Below, piece after piece: positions 54,149 through 63,189 of a DNA stretch of 64,000 bases. The stretch covers positions 5,806,501 through 5,870,500 of the forward strand of contig NZ_CP016809.1 in NCBI RefSeq assembly GCF_002741055.1, read 5' to 3'. Numbering within the stretch: position 1 is the stretch's first letter; every line of letters starts with the position of its first letter. Position numbers and translations under genes: made by a program. Origin of the DNA: Paenibacillus ihbetae. Its GTDB lineage: Bacteria > Bacillota > Bacilli > Paenibacillales > Paenibacillaceae. The notes under the pieces are model-generated. The model did not search any database. It worked only from the letters and a program-made list of their open reading frames with translations, and had not been told where the DNA came from.

Positions 54149-54245
54149 TATCAACGAGGATTAACAGCCCTATACGGCAACTCGGATCAGGCAATGGCGG
54201 GTACCGAAGATGCCGCAAAGGCTTCATGCAGAAATGGAGGGCATT

Positions 54246-57077
54246 ATGAAACACACGGAGACGATACCACGGATTGAATTAAGCAAAGAGGGAGTCTATA
54301 TTGACGGCCAAGCGGTTGTCCTCCTAAGCGCATCCTTGTTTTATTTCCGGCTGCCGCGGGCGGAATGGCGCGATCGGATGAGGAAGGTAAGAGATGCGGG
54401 CTACCATGCGATCGATGTGTATTTCCCCTGGAATTTTCACGAGCCTAAGCCGGGTCAATGGGAGTTTGAAGAGGATAAGGATGCCGGGGCTTTCCTGCGA
54501 ATGGCAGCGGAAGAAGGGCTGTACGTAATCGCCCGGCCGGGTCCGTACATCTGCTCGGAATGGGACGGAGGAGCATTGCCCGCCTACCTGCTCACGCGAA
54601 GCGGGATGAAGCTGCGCGACAACGACCCGCAGTTCTTGGCCGAAACGGCGAAATGGTACGGCCGGATCATGCCCATCCTAAGGCGGTATGAGTATGGCCG
54701 GGAGGGAACGGTGATCTGCGTACAACTGGATAACGAGCTGGATTTCTATGCTTGCGAAGATCCGAAAGGGTATATGTCGGCATTGCGGGATCTGGCACGG
54801 GCCGAAGGCATCGGCGTGCCGCTGATCGCCTGCGCCGGTCAGGGCGATCTTTTTCGCGCCTCCGGCGATGCGGAAGGCATCTTTCCGACCTGTAATTTTT
54901 ATCCGGACGATGTGCAGCCGGATTTTGAGGAGAAGGTGAGGGCGTATCAGCAGCGGCTCAACAAGTTGGGGTTTCCGCTGCTCGTGACCGAAACGAATCG
55001 ATCCCATTACTTGCTCCGCCGCCTGCTCGTTAGCGGCGCGAAGCTGTTGGGACCGTATCTGCAGGTATCGGGCACCGACTTTGGTTTCACCAATGCGGCC
55101 AATAACTGGGGCGATCCGCTGGCGATGCTGACCACGGATTATGATTTCGGCGGCATGATATCCCCCGAGGGGCATCTTCGGCCCGAAATCCATGAAGGGC
55201 GGATGCTGGGACGCCTCATATCGACCTACGGCACCGGATTGGCGTCAGGAACACCGGATGAAGCAACTGCGCAAGAGATACGCACCTCCGGGATTCAACC
55301 CGGCGTACTTGCCGGGCCGCACGTTATTCGTTTTCCCCAAGGCGGCATCGTATTTGCTATGGCCAACTTGACTGGTGAGGAAGCGGAGGCAACAGTATCC
55401 TTCGACACCGGTTCCCTTCGGCGCACTTTGCCGTTTCGGATCGGTGCCCGCGAATGCCCGTTCTTCCCGCTGGGCGTTCCAATGGAGACATGGGGATACA
55501 GCGGCGTGCTCGAATATGCCAATGCCGAGCTGGTATGGGTGACCTTGGACCAAACGACATCGGAACGATATATGATCTTTCAAAGCGATCATCACACGGA
55601 AGTTTGTTTCCGGTTTGAGCGAGGGTCGAAAGCGGAGGTCACTAGCAATGGCGCTGAAGTCGACATGATGAACGACGGCTGCCGCTTGCGATTCATGCAT
55701 CAGGACGGCAGCCGCATTGCTTGCCTGACTTATGAGGATGGCCGTCGTTTATACGTAGCGGTGTGTACAAGGGATGAAGCGCTTCGACTCACCGGAATCG
55801 GGCAAGGCCGGCTGCTGCTGGAGGATAGGATCGTTTGGCCGCAGCCTGCCGCAGCTCCCGTCGACATCGCTTGGAATGCCTTGGAGCTGCCGTCCGACTC
55901 CCCTTTGTTCGATCAGAGTACCGTTCTCGGAAGAGCGCCAAACCATCTGGAGTATTACGGGATCTACAGGGGATTTGGCTGGTATGAAGCGGTGTTGGCG
56001 GCTCCGACGGAAGACGGGTACTGCGGTTTGATGCTGGAGGAAGCGAGCGACATTGTGTCGGTTTATGTAAACGGCCGTTATGAAGGAACACATGTGCCGG
56101 CGGGCGGCATGTGCTATTTGCCGGGAAACTGGACCGGTCAGGATCCGCTCGCGCTGACTGTTCGCGCGGAAATTTGGGGGCATACCAATTTCGACGACAA
56201 CCGCCTGCCTTCCATCCGACTTCAAAGCACGAAAGGGATCAAGGGAGTGACGGGTGTCCGCCGAATTCGCAGGCTCACCGACAACTGGAGGTTCAAGGCG
56301 GCAAGTGTGGATGCTCTATTGTCAGAAGCGGAGAAGGGAGATCGGGCGTTTGCAGAAGGGACCAGCGATGCTTCGTGGACGGTCATCGGCTGGGGCGCAT
56401 GGATGGATACCTCGGTTCATGCACGAGGCTGGTACCGCAAAACGATTGGAATATCCGAGGATGCCGATGCGGCCATTCTGCATTTCCGCGATCTCCAGTG
56501 CACGGTCAAGGTATATATCAATGGGCGCGAGCACGGCGTGATCAATCCACGCAATCCCTTCCTCCGGCTGGATACCGGAGAACGATCGCTCACCATCGCC
56601 TGCGAAGTGAATCGCCAATATGCTTCCTCAGCAGGCGAGGTTCTGCTGTATGAAGGAACCCGCGCGGAGGAGTGGACGTTGACAGGGGGGGAAGAGCAAG
56701 CTTTCTGGCAGCATGCAATGGCCTCCATGAAGGAAGCTTCCGCCATCCTGCTCCCGTATCCTTTGCGGTCCGGCGGGACGTCATGGCTGCATGCAGTGGT
56801 GCCGGATTCCAATCATGGCCGCGGATGGCGTGTGCGTGTAGACGGAAAAAACCTCAAGCTGACGGTGTTCTTTAACGGCCGGGTGGCAGGACGGCTGTGG
56901 ACGCCGGATTCCACGGCACGGCCCGTATTTTCCGGCGGGGACCAGACATCGTTTTTGCTTCCGGGAAGCTGGTTTGCCGAGGGAGCGGAGAATCGGCTTG
57001 CTATATATGCGGAAGCCGTGGCAAGGGAGAGCGACGGGATCCTCCGGCTGCTGGAATTCTTCCCGGTCCAATCGTAG
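54246..57077 (+). CDS. GH35-type beta-galactosidase
   Basis: A 943-residue cytoplasmic protein from ATG 54246 behind AATGGAGGG. The N-terminal TIM barrel matches GH35: SASLFYFRLPRAEWRDRM, YFPWNFHEPKPGQWEFE and VIARPGPYICSEWDGGALP. The acid/base Glu is E164 in VQLDNELDFY, and E249 in LLVTETNRSHY is a candidate nucleophile, though this segment differs from classic GH35. Beta-sandwich domains follow, including a jelly-roll near 560-650 and another near 720-800. It probably splits galactosides brought in by the upstream importer. A divergent GH35-like enzyme with other specificity is possible. Confidence 0.82.
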   Translation: MKHTETIPRIELSKEGVYIDGQAVVLLSASLFYFRLPRAEWRDRMRKVRDAGYHAIDVYFPWNFHEPKPGQWEFEEDKDAGAFLRMAAEEGLYVIARPGPYICSEWDGGALPAYLLTRSGMKLRDNDPQFLAETAKWYGRIMPILRRYEYGREGTVICVQLDNELDFYACEDPKGYMSALRDLARAEGIGVPLIACAGQGDLFRASGDAEGIFPTCNFYPDDVQPDFEEKVRAYQQRLNKLGFPLLVTETNRSHYLLRRLLVSGAKLLGPYLQVSGTDFGFTNAANNWGDPLAMLTTDYDFGGMISPEGHLRPEIHEGRMLGRLISTYGTGLASGTPDEATAQEIRTSGIQPGVLAGPHVIRFPQGGIVFAMANLTGEEAEATVSFDTGSLRRTLPFRIGARECPFFPLGVPMETWGYSGVLEYANAELVWVTLDQTTSERYMIFQSDHHTEVCFRFERGSKAEVTSNGAEVDMMNDGCRLRFMHQDGSRIACLTYEDGRRLYVAVCTRDEALRLTGIGQGRLLLEDRIVWPQPAAAPVDIAWNALELPSDSPLFDQSTVLGRAPNHLEYYGIYRGFGWYEAVLAAPTEDGYCGLMLEEASDIVSVYVNGRYEGTHVPAGGMCYLPGNWTGQDPLALTVRAEIWGHTNFDDNRLPSIRLQSTKGIKGVTGVRRIRRLTDNWRFKAASVDALLSEAEKGDRAFAEGTSDASWTVIGWGAWMDTSVHARGWYRKTIGISEDADAAILHFRDLQCTVKVYINGREHGVINPRNPFLRLDTGERSLTIACEVNRQYASSAGEVLLYEGTRAEEWTLTGGEEQAFWQHAMASMKEASAILLPYPLRSGGTSWLHAVVPDSNHGRGWRVRVDGKNLKLTVFFNGRVAGRLWTPDSTARPVFSGGDQTSFLLPGSWFAEGAENRLAIYAEAVARESDGILRLLEFFPVQS

Positions 57078-57537
57078 CGGGCTGAGCTAGCATCCATCTG
57101 CTCGATAAAAGCTGCAGACGCTTCGCTCTCGCAAATATTTGCAGCGGATCTTGTTACGTTTTATGCTCGTTGTCGCGATGCTGGCCGTGGCCTCCTTACT
57201 TCTGAATGCATCTGCACGCGATAAGGCGTTAAGCCTGCAGAACGAAGCCGATCGCAGACTGCTCACCCAAATCAACACAGCCCTTCCGACTTCCTTGCGG
57301 GAATCGAAAGGGCTGATTGTTTTTCGATTATTGAAATGCAACGATGTTGATCCGATCGACCAGGCGAATAGGAGCCAACAGCACTTGGGAAACGGTGTGC
57401 AGGCCAGATTTAGCTGTCTTTGGCACCCTCTCGCCCTTGGCCATTGCCGATCATAGCTATGTAAATTGAAAGGGACTGCTCCCTCGGGGAAACAGTCCTA
57501 TCGTAATCCGCGTGAGCTGTTTGGAAGTCTCATGGAT
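57078..57537. other. Intergenic region between GH35 and CD3324-family gene
   Basis: It holds the terminator at 57278-57324 and a weaker hairpin near 57472-57498 (GGACTG/CAGTCC), which may end the convergent small gene. A frame at 57139-57456 with a hydrophobic start is open but has no ribosome site and runs through the terminator, so I do not call it. Confidence 0.5.
57278..57324 (+). terminator. Terminator after GH35
   Basis: CAGCCCTT at 57278-57285 pairs with AAGGGCTG at 57308-57315, followed after ATTG by TTTTT. Confidence 0.65.
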
Positions 57538-57825
57538 TTAGGTTCCAGTCCCAACGCGGGTAAGTTTACTGATGATTTTGCGGACGCTTTCCCCTGACAG
57601 GAAGTAGGTCCGTTCTAATTCCTCAATCGTCCGACCCTTACAGTAGGCCCGGTACATTTCCTTATTGCGACGTTCGATGCGTTCTCGGGAACCGCTTAAT
57701 TCACCCCAGCCGGCTCTTTGCTCGCTTTGTTTCGGTATGTAGAGAAGTTCTCCGTCTATATACTGTTGAATTTGCTGCAGCAGCTCGGGGGGAAGCACTT
57801 CTCTACCGTTCTTGTAATGGCCCAT
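57538..57825 (-). CDS. CD3324 family small helix-turn-helix protein
   Basis: A 95-residue protein of the CD3324 family, related to Mor-type transcription activators. The N-terminal part EVLPPELLQQIQQYIDGELL and the short strand LYIPK precede a C-terminal helix-turn-helix (YCKGRTIEELERTYFLSGES). ATG 57825 follows GAGGAGGGCATCG. The target is unknown. Its start is overlapped by a 45-codon upstream ORF with its own strong ribosome site, suggesting translational control. Confidence 0.82.
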   Translation of the reverse strand: MGHYKNGREVLPPELLQQIQQYIDGELLYIPKQSEQRAGWGELSGSRERIERRNKEMYRAYCKGRTIEELERTYFLSGESVRKIISKLTRVGTGT

Positions 57826-57893
57826 CGATGCCCTCCTCTTTCTGTATGAATGTTCAAGCTATCGCTGAGTGTCAAAACAATTGCATTGATCAT
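57756..57893 (-). CDS. Short ORF overlapping the start of the CD3324-family gene
   Basis: A 45-codon frame begins at ATG 57893 with AAAGGAGGAGGG upstream, a stronger site than many real genes here. It starts MINAIVLTLSDSLNIH and runs past the CD3324 start in another frame, ending at 57756. The part after the overlap has no protein-like composition. It is best read as a possible leader that couples or regulates translation of the downstream gene; it may also be chance. Confidence 0.3.
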   Translation of the reverse strand: MINAIVLTLSDSLNIHTERGGHRWAITRTVEKCFPPSCCSKFNSI

Positions 57894-57955
57894 GCTTGCC
57901 CTCCTCCTTTCGAATTTATAATTTGTTGTGATTTACGATTTGGAAAACAGATATA

Positions 57956-57974
57956 GGGAGCCCCGGGGGCTCCC
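57956..57974 (-). terminator. Compact terminator after the 10-codon ORF
   Basis: GGGAGCCCC at 57956-57964 pairs with GGGGCTCCC at 57966-57974. Reading the minus strand, the stem is followed by TATATCTGTTTT. It lies 20 bases past the stop of the tiny ORF at 57994-58026 and upstream of the CD3324 gene. Confidence 0.6.
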
Positions 57975-57993
57975 ATGGGAACGGATATTCGCT

Positions 57994-58026
57994 TTACGCG
58001 AATACCACCTCGTGGATCTGAATCAT
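57994..58026 (-). CDS. Ten-residue peptide ORF with strong ribosome site
   Basis: ATG 58026 follows AAAGGAGG at a 10-base gap and encodes MIQIHEVVFA, then TAA. A hairpin terminator follows at once. A possible promoter lies upstream on the same strand (TTGCAA near 58104, TATTAT near 58078). Promoter, ribosome site, ORF and terminator make a complete miniature unit ahead of the CD3324-family gene. It could be a leader peptide of an attenuator, a signalling peptide, or chance. Confidence 0.35.
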   Translation of the reverse strand: MIQIHEVVFA

Positions 58027-58257
58027 TGCGCTTCAGCCTCCTTTCCGCTCATTTCGTCGGCCCGACCTCTATAATAAACCATAGATTGGTGGAAATTTGC
58101 AATAGATAAAACAATAATAATTGTTTTTTACCAACATTCATGACGCGAACGTTCAGTATTGGATGAGGTAGCCGCTTAGGAAGGTAACAGGTGGTACGTG
58201 ACAGGATTATATAATATAGTTACTTCAGAATGCAAAAAACAAAAGGAGTTTTCGCGT

Positions 58258-59964
58258 ATGTCCACTCACGATACGCCGCATGTTCAGGAATTAATCACGC
58301 TGAAGACCATTGCCGAAACGTTGAACGAATCGAATGCGCTAATCCCTATGCTGGACGTGGTGATTGGGAAGCTGCTGGAGCTGACGGGACTTACGACCGG
58401 TTGGCTGTTCCTGGTGGAGGAGCCGGGAACGCATGAATTCGTTGCAGGCCGGAATTTGCCGCCTGCCCTCCGCCGGGAGAACAACGAACCTATGCGATGC
58501 GGCAGCTGCTGGTGCCTGGAGCGTTATGATGACGGCCGATTGAAAAATGCCGTAAACATTTTGAATTGCAAACGGCTGGATAACGCCGTACGGTACCAGT
58601 GGGGCGAAACGGAAGGCATTACCCACCATGCAACCGTTCCTTTGCGATCCGGTAATCGAAGGTTCGGCGTGCTGAACGTGGCAGCACCCGGGAAGCTGCA
58701 TTTTGCCAAAGAGGAGCTGGCGCTCTTAGAGTCTGTAGCTTACCAAATCGGCAGCGCTATGGAGCGCATGCGACTATACGCGGCCGAGCAGCGTCGGGCG
58801 GAATTATTCGCCCGCCTCGGAGAATATAGCGGCGCACTCGGGTCTTATGCTTCCCAGGCGGTGGATCGGGCCGAATTAACGAAACAGGTCATGAGCTTGA
58901 TCGGCCGTTATTTTGATTGGCCTGCGGCCGCATTGCTGGAGCCCGCCGGCAACGAAGTGACGCTCAGGGCTCTATACAGCGGAGGGCAAACCACGCTGCC
59001 CCATGCCCAATTTCCGATTGCCGAGACCGCACGGGCCCTTTTCCGGAAGGAAGCAGGCGCGACGGATCCGTTAAGTGCCGAAGACGCGCAGCGGCTTGCG
59101 GATCACTTGGCTGAAGAGGGCTGGATCCCATCCGTAACCCGAGCGGTTGCCGTCCCGATAGCGGTTGCAGGGGATTCCGCAAATGGACTGCTTCTGGTCG
59201 CGTATAACCCGTACCGTGATTCATATCGGGCGGACCTCGGGGTGATTGAGGCTCTGGCTGAGCATATCGGCATAACCCTTCAGCGTTTTCGTCTGGAAGA
59301 GAACAGACGGGAGCTCGCAAGGATGGATGAGCGAAATCGTCTGGCCCGGGACCTGCACGATTCCGTAAGTCAGACCCTCTTCTCCCTGGTCATGATGTCC
59401 AAGGGAGTAAGCGGTATGCTTGCCGGGGAGCCGAAGGGACCGAACAGTTTGCTGCAGGACACGATCCATGATATCCAGTCGTTGTCGCAAAGCGCCCTGA
59501 AGGAAATGCGGGAGCTGATTATGCAGCTTCGTCCGCCCGGACTCGAGGAAGGGCTTATGACAGGCCTTAAACAATACGGGGAACGATTGAAGCTGCATGT
59601 TCATTCACATATCAGCGGGATACAGGAGCTTCCGCGTACCGTGGAAGAAGCCTTGTGGAGAATCGGCCAAGAGGCGCTGAACAATGTAAGCAAGCATGCG
59701 GATACGAAGGAAGTAACGATAGCTTTATCCCTTCAGAATCATGAGGTTGAGCTTCGGATTGAGGACCGGGGGCGGGGGATTACCAGGCAGCGATTGAACG
59801 AGCTGACGAGACATTCCATTGGGCTGTCCAGCATGCGGGAGCGGGCCGAATCGCTCGGAGGACAATTCCGTCTATACAGTACATACAGAGAGGGAACCAT
59901 CATTGAGGTACAGCTGCCCTTGGTGGGGAATTTAACAGGGAAGAATGAGGGGGGCAACGAATGA
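58258..59964 (+). CDS. GAF-domain sensor histidine kinase, NarX/LiaS type
   Basis: A 568-residue cytoplasmic kinase without membrane helices, from ATG 58258 behind AAAAGGAG. Two GAF domains (about 10-175 and 200-350) precede a HisKA_3 dimerisation region with phospho-His367 in ARDLHDSVSQTLF. The ATPase domain shows IGQEALNNVSKHA and HSIGLSSMRERAESLGG. The first GAF domain carries four cysteines, C81, C84, C86 and C104 (MRCGSCWCLERYDDG; ILNCKRL), a motif that could bind a metal or Fe-S cluster. It overlaps the response regulator by ATGA. The FMN reductases downstream suggest a redox signal (inference). Confidence 0.9.
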   Translation: MSTHDTPHVQELITLKTIAETLNESNALIPMLDVVIGKLLELTGLTTGWLFLVEEPGTHEFVAGRNLPPALRRENNEPMRCGSCWCLERYDDGRLKNAVNILNCKRLDNAVRYQWGETEGITHHATVPLRSGNRRFGVLNVAAPGKLHFAKEELALLESVAYQIGSAMERMRLYAAEQRRAELFARLGEYSGALGSYASQAVDRAELTKQVMSLIGRYFDWPAAALLEPAGNEVTLRALYSGGQTTLPHAQFPIAETARALFRKEAGATDPLSAEDAQRLADHLAEEGWIPSVTRAVAVPIAVAGDSANGLLLVAYNPYRDSYRADLGVIEALAEHIGITLQRFRLEENRRELARMDERNRLARDLHDSVSQTLFSLVMMSKGVSGMLAGEPKGPNSLLQDTIHDIQSLSQSALKEMRELIMQLRPPGLEEGLMTGLKQYGERLKLHVHSHISGIQELPRTVEEALWRIGQEALNNVSKHADTKEVTIALSLQNHEVELRIEDRGRGITRQRLNELTRHSIGLSSMRERAESLGGQFRLYSTYREGTIIEVQLPLVGNLTGKNEGGNE

Positions 59965-60629
59965 TCCGATTATTGATCGCTGATGATCATGCCATGGTTC
60001 GACGGGGGCTTCAGGTTTTTCTGGCAACCCAGCCGGATATCGAAATGGTGGGCGAAGCAGCGAACGGAGAGGAGACGCTGGAAACGGCCAAGCATGTAAA
60101 TCCCGATATCGTGTTAATGGATTTGAATATGCCTGTTCTCAATGGCATCGACACGACAGCCCGGCTAAAAAAAGAAAGGCCGGACATCAAAGTCATCGTG
60201 CTGACCTCGTTTGTCGATTATGACCACGTGCTGCCCGCCATTCGGGCGGGTGCCCGCGGCTATCTCCTGAAGGATATTGAGCCGGAGGAGCTGGTAGCGG
60301 CGATCAGACGCGTGTTCCAGGGGCAGGTCGAGCTGCATCCGGATGCGGCCGGTCTGCTAATGACGCATGTGACCTCACCTGCGGGAGTTGAGGAAGCGAG
60401 CGGGCCCGGTCATTCGGGAATGGCTGCCCAGGAGCTGGATAAGCTTACCCGCCGCGAGCAAGAGGTCCTGCAGCTGATCGCATCGGGCATGAACAATAGG
60501 GAAATCAGCGAAGCCCTTCACATCACGGAGAAAACGGTCAAAACCCATGTCAGCCATCTGCTCGATAAGCTGGGGGTTGCCGACCGGACGCAGGCAGCCA
60601 TTTATGCGCTAAAGCATGGAATTGTATAA
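59961..60629 (+). CDS. NarL/LuxR family response regulator
   Basis: A 222-residue regulator. The receiver domain (1-120) has IADDHAMVRRGLQVF, phospho-acceptor Asp54 in DIVLMDLNMPVLNG and the Lys in YLLKDIEPEE. The C-terminal LuxR helix-turn-helix is LTRREQEVLQLIASGMNNRE and TEKTVKTHVSHLLDKLG. It is translationally coupled to the GAF kinase and closest to the LiaR/DegU style. A terminator follows, so the two genes form one unit. Confidence 0.92.
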   Translation: MIRLLIADDHAMVRRGLQVFLATQPDIEMVGEAANGEETLETAKHVNPDIVLMDLNMPVLNGIDTTARLKKERPDIKVIVLTSFVDYDHVLPAIRAGARGYLLKDIEPEELVAAIRRVFQGQVELHPDAAGLLMTHVTSPAGVEEASGPGHSGMAAQELDKLTRREQEVLQLIASGMNNREISEALHITEKTVKTHVSHLLDKLGVADRTQAAIYALKHGIV

Positions 60630-60687
60630 GGTGCTGGGAATGAATTGGGGCTGATTAACGCCAACATTTCTAAGACTAAAGTTTGAG

Positions 60688-60718
60688 AAGCTCTCAGCCG
60701 AAGGCATGAGAGCTTTTG
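60688..60718 (+). terminator. Terminator after the two-component pair
   Basis: AAGCTCTCA at 60688-60696 pairs perfectly with TGAGAGCTT at 60707-60715, followed by TTG. Confidence 0.75.
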
Positions 60719-60815
60719 CTTGCAAAATCACTCCATATGCTGACGATTTCGATCGCTTGCCTCCTCTACAATGTAGATAACAACCATTCAAATACGAGCA
60801 GGGGAGGCAGTACAA

Positions 60816-61376
60816 ATGAAGATCGTGATCATCGCGGGCAGCAACCGCAAGGAAGCAACGAGCACCATTTTGGCGAAAGCCCTTCAAGCACAAATGAATC
60901 GGGGGTCTGTGGAAACGGAGCTGTTTAACTTGTATGAAACTCCGCTTCCCTTCTATTCCCCAGACGAGATATTCAACCGTCATGAGGGCGTGCGCGAGCT
61001 GCAGCGTCTAGTCATGGAGGCCGACGGCATTATTTTGACTACACCGGAGTACCACGGTGGGATGAGCGGGGTTCTGAAAAACGCTTTGGACCATTTGGGG
61101 CAAATGCATTTCTCGGGTAAGCCGGTTCTATCCGTGAGCTCGGCGGGCGGCGCGGTCGGTGTGAGCTCGTTGCAGCAGATGCAGGCTACGGTGCGCAATT
61201 TGCACGGAATCAACAGTCCGGAGTGGATTTCCATTGGGGGCTCTCAGCGCGACCTTTATGAATCGGAGTCAGCGGAAGGGACGATTGTCCTGGATTATCG
61301 AGCGAAGGAAGCCCTCTCTATCTTTATGGAGCTGGTGAAGAAGATCAGCAATAAAGAGGAGGTCGAATCCGTATGA
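60816..61376 (+). CDS. NADPH-dependent FMN reductase family protein
   Basis: A 186-residue flavodoxin-fold reductase. The N-terminal FMN-phosphate loop is IAGSNRKEATSTILAKAL. The segment LTTPEYHGGMSGVLKNALDH is the family signature, and SAGGAVGVSSLQQMQ follows. Members reduce quinones, azo compounds or chromate using NAD(P)H. GGGGAGGCAG precedes ATG 60816. It overlaps the following gene by four bases (ATGA), so their functions are probably linked. Confidence 0.88.
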   Translation: MKIVIIAGSNRKEATSTILAKALQAQMNRGSVETELFNLYETPLPFYSPDEIFNRHEGVRELQRLVMEADGIILTTPEYHGGMSGVLKNALDHLGQMHFSGKPVLSVSSAGGAVGVSSLQQMQATVRNLHGINSPEWISIGGSQRDLYESESAEGTIVLDYRAKEALSIFMELVKKISNKEEVESV

Positions 61377-63085
61377 TTACCCATTTCGCCGGTTTGAAAC
61401 TAAAGACGGTTTCGCTCCAGGGGGTGAAGCAATTCTACCACGATCTGCTTCATTTCCCTGTCGCAAGGGAAGAAGAGAACGAGATCGAATTTCAGCCAAC
61501 ACCTGATGTCACGCTGACCTTTGAGGAAGCGAGTGAACCGGTAACCCCTGTCCACATCGCGTTTGAAGTGGCTTTTTCCCAATTTGAACTCATTGTTCAG
61601 AAGCTTGGCGAGCAGGTGCCCTTATTAAAATGGCCGGACGGAAAAATTGTTGAATATATCGATTCCGGCGCGAACGTGTACTTCAGGGATGGAGACGGGA
61701 ATTTGCTCGAGTTTATTGCCCATCCGTATGTCAAGGAAGGTGTGCTCGCTCCAAATGGCACCTACGGTTTCCTGTATTTGCGGGAGGTCGGGCTGCCTGT
61801 GGAAGATCCAATAGCCGCAAGGCTATGGATGAAACAGACGCTCGGATTAACGCTTGCCAAGGAGTCGGATCAATTTGCTTTCGTAATCGGCGGCACGGCC
61901 CATGCCGTTGTGGTATCGACGATGCGCAAATGGATCCCGATCGCGATGTATGCGCTGGCGCCTTCACTGGAAATAACATATGGCGTGACAGACGAAAGCT
62001 TTCTGGACCGGGTTCGGTCATCCCTGGATCGCCGGCTGATTATATCGGATACCGAGGAGGGCCTCCTTTTCAGAATGTACGGGTACAGCATCCGGTTGAA
62101 GGTCACTAGCTTCCCCGATGATATTGCGGTCAGGCTGAATTTGCCGCATGCCGCCGTGGGGGAGGAGGTGAATTCCGTCATTGGCGACGAATATCTGGAG
62201 GAAGGTCTGACTGCTTTGAGCCGGGGTGGCGAGGTCGGTTGGTTTGAAGGGCATGTCGGCGGAGCTTATTTGGCAGCTTATTATATGCAAAAAGAGCACG
62301 ACCTTCCGCTGGAGGTATTGCAGGGTCTGGCCGCCAATTGCCGTCACTTGCGCAGTCGCCATGAAGATTGGTTTGAACCTTATCCTCTCGAACCTGCCCA
62401 GCCAGAGCTGATGGATCGACTGATCGAAGGCCTGCTGCCTAACCTGACAAATCTGAGCACCTCCGGACATGGGGTAACGCTGGGCGTACTGGCGCTCAAG
62501 GCGCTGCGGGACCGTCCGGATTTACTGACTCCCTCCATCGTGCGGGGGGTACTTAAGCTGATGCAGGATGCAGCCGGAGAACATAAACTTGCGCGCTATT
62601 ACGGAATCAATGATTATACGCAGCTGGATCGATCGGAAAATTCGCTTCTTGAAGTCCCGCCTTACCGGGATGCATCGGATCTGGCAGTGCGTGCCCTTTC
62701 CGAGCTGGAACTCGTCCTGCCGGATCAACATGTTGAAGGCAAGTTTTACTTTTTTGCCGGTGAACTGGAGCATGGGATTACCCATGCCCACGCGCTGATT
62801 GAACTGGAACGGCTTGGATACGCCGAGCTGGCCAAGCTCGGGCAAGGCAATCATCGGCTGCAAATGAAGCTCAACCGCCTAAGGCCTGAGGCGCTATCGA
62901 ACCAGGGAGTAAACATCGCCGAAGATGCCTCGATTACGGAAGCACGCTATTGGAACAGACAATATGAAGATCCGCATGCCATCAAAGTGCCTTATGCTGC
63001 ATTGTCCCTGCTCCAATATGTGCCGCAAGAGAGAAGAGCCGAAATGGAGCGCGGTGTGTGTAAGCTGCTGTCGTTAATGAAGTAG
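61373..63085 (+). CDS. Glyoxalase-fold (VOC) protein fused to a large helical domain
   Basis: A 570-residue cytoplasmic protein. The first 260 residues look like two VOC (glyoxalase/extradiol dioxygenase) units. In the first, metal-ligand-like His61 (TPVHIAFEV) and Glu113 (GDGNLLEFIAHP) are in the expected places; in the second the ligands are not clear. Residues about 270-570 are mainly helical and carry several His-containing motifs: WFEGHVGGAYLAAYY, STSGHGVTLGVLALKAL and LEHGITHAHALIEL. I do not recognise this domain; a distant link to questin-oxidase-like proteins is only a guess. Coupled translation with an FMN reductase suggests handling of quinones or electrophiles. Confidence 0.8.
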   Translation: MITHFAGLKLKTVSLQGVKQFYHDLLHFPVAREEENEIEFQPTPDVTLTFEEASEPVTPVHIAFEVAFSQFELIVQKLGEQVPLLKWPDGKIVEYIDSGANVYFRDGDGNLLEFIAHPYVKEGVLAPNGTYGFLYLREVGLPVEDPIAARLWMKQTLGLTLAKESDQFAFVIGGTAHAVVVSTMRKWIPIAMYALAPSLEITYGVTDESFLDRVRSSLDRRLIISDTEEGLLFRMYGYSIRLKVTSFPDDIAVRLNLPHAAVGEEVNSVIGDEYLEEGLTALSRGGEVGWFEGHVGGAYLAAYYMQKEHDLPLEVLQGLAANCRHLRSRHEDWFEPYPLEPAQPELMDRLIEGLLPNLTNLSTSGHGVTLGVLALKALRDRPDLLTPSIVRGVLKLMQDAAGEHKLARYYGINDYTQLDRSENSLLEVPPYRDASDLAVRALSELELVLPDQHVEGKFYFFAGELEHGITHAHALIELERLGYAELAKLGQGNHRLQMKLNRLRPEALSNQGVNIAEDASITEARYWNRQYEDPHAIKVPYAALSLLQYVPQERRAEMERGVCKLLSLMK

Positions 63086-63189
63086 GATAAAAGTTATTTT
63101 AAACATTGTAAGATATGGTAATCATCTCAAGTAGGGTATCGATCAAATGAGCATTTATGTGCTAATAAAGCACGGAACTGGAGGGTATC

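Noticed and set aside
57139..57456. Open frame with a signal-peptide-like start after GH35
   Set aside because: No ribosome site, TTG start, and it runs through the GH35 terminator; the second half has no protein-like character.
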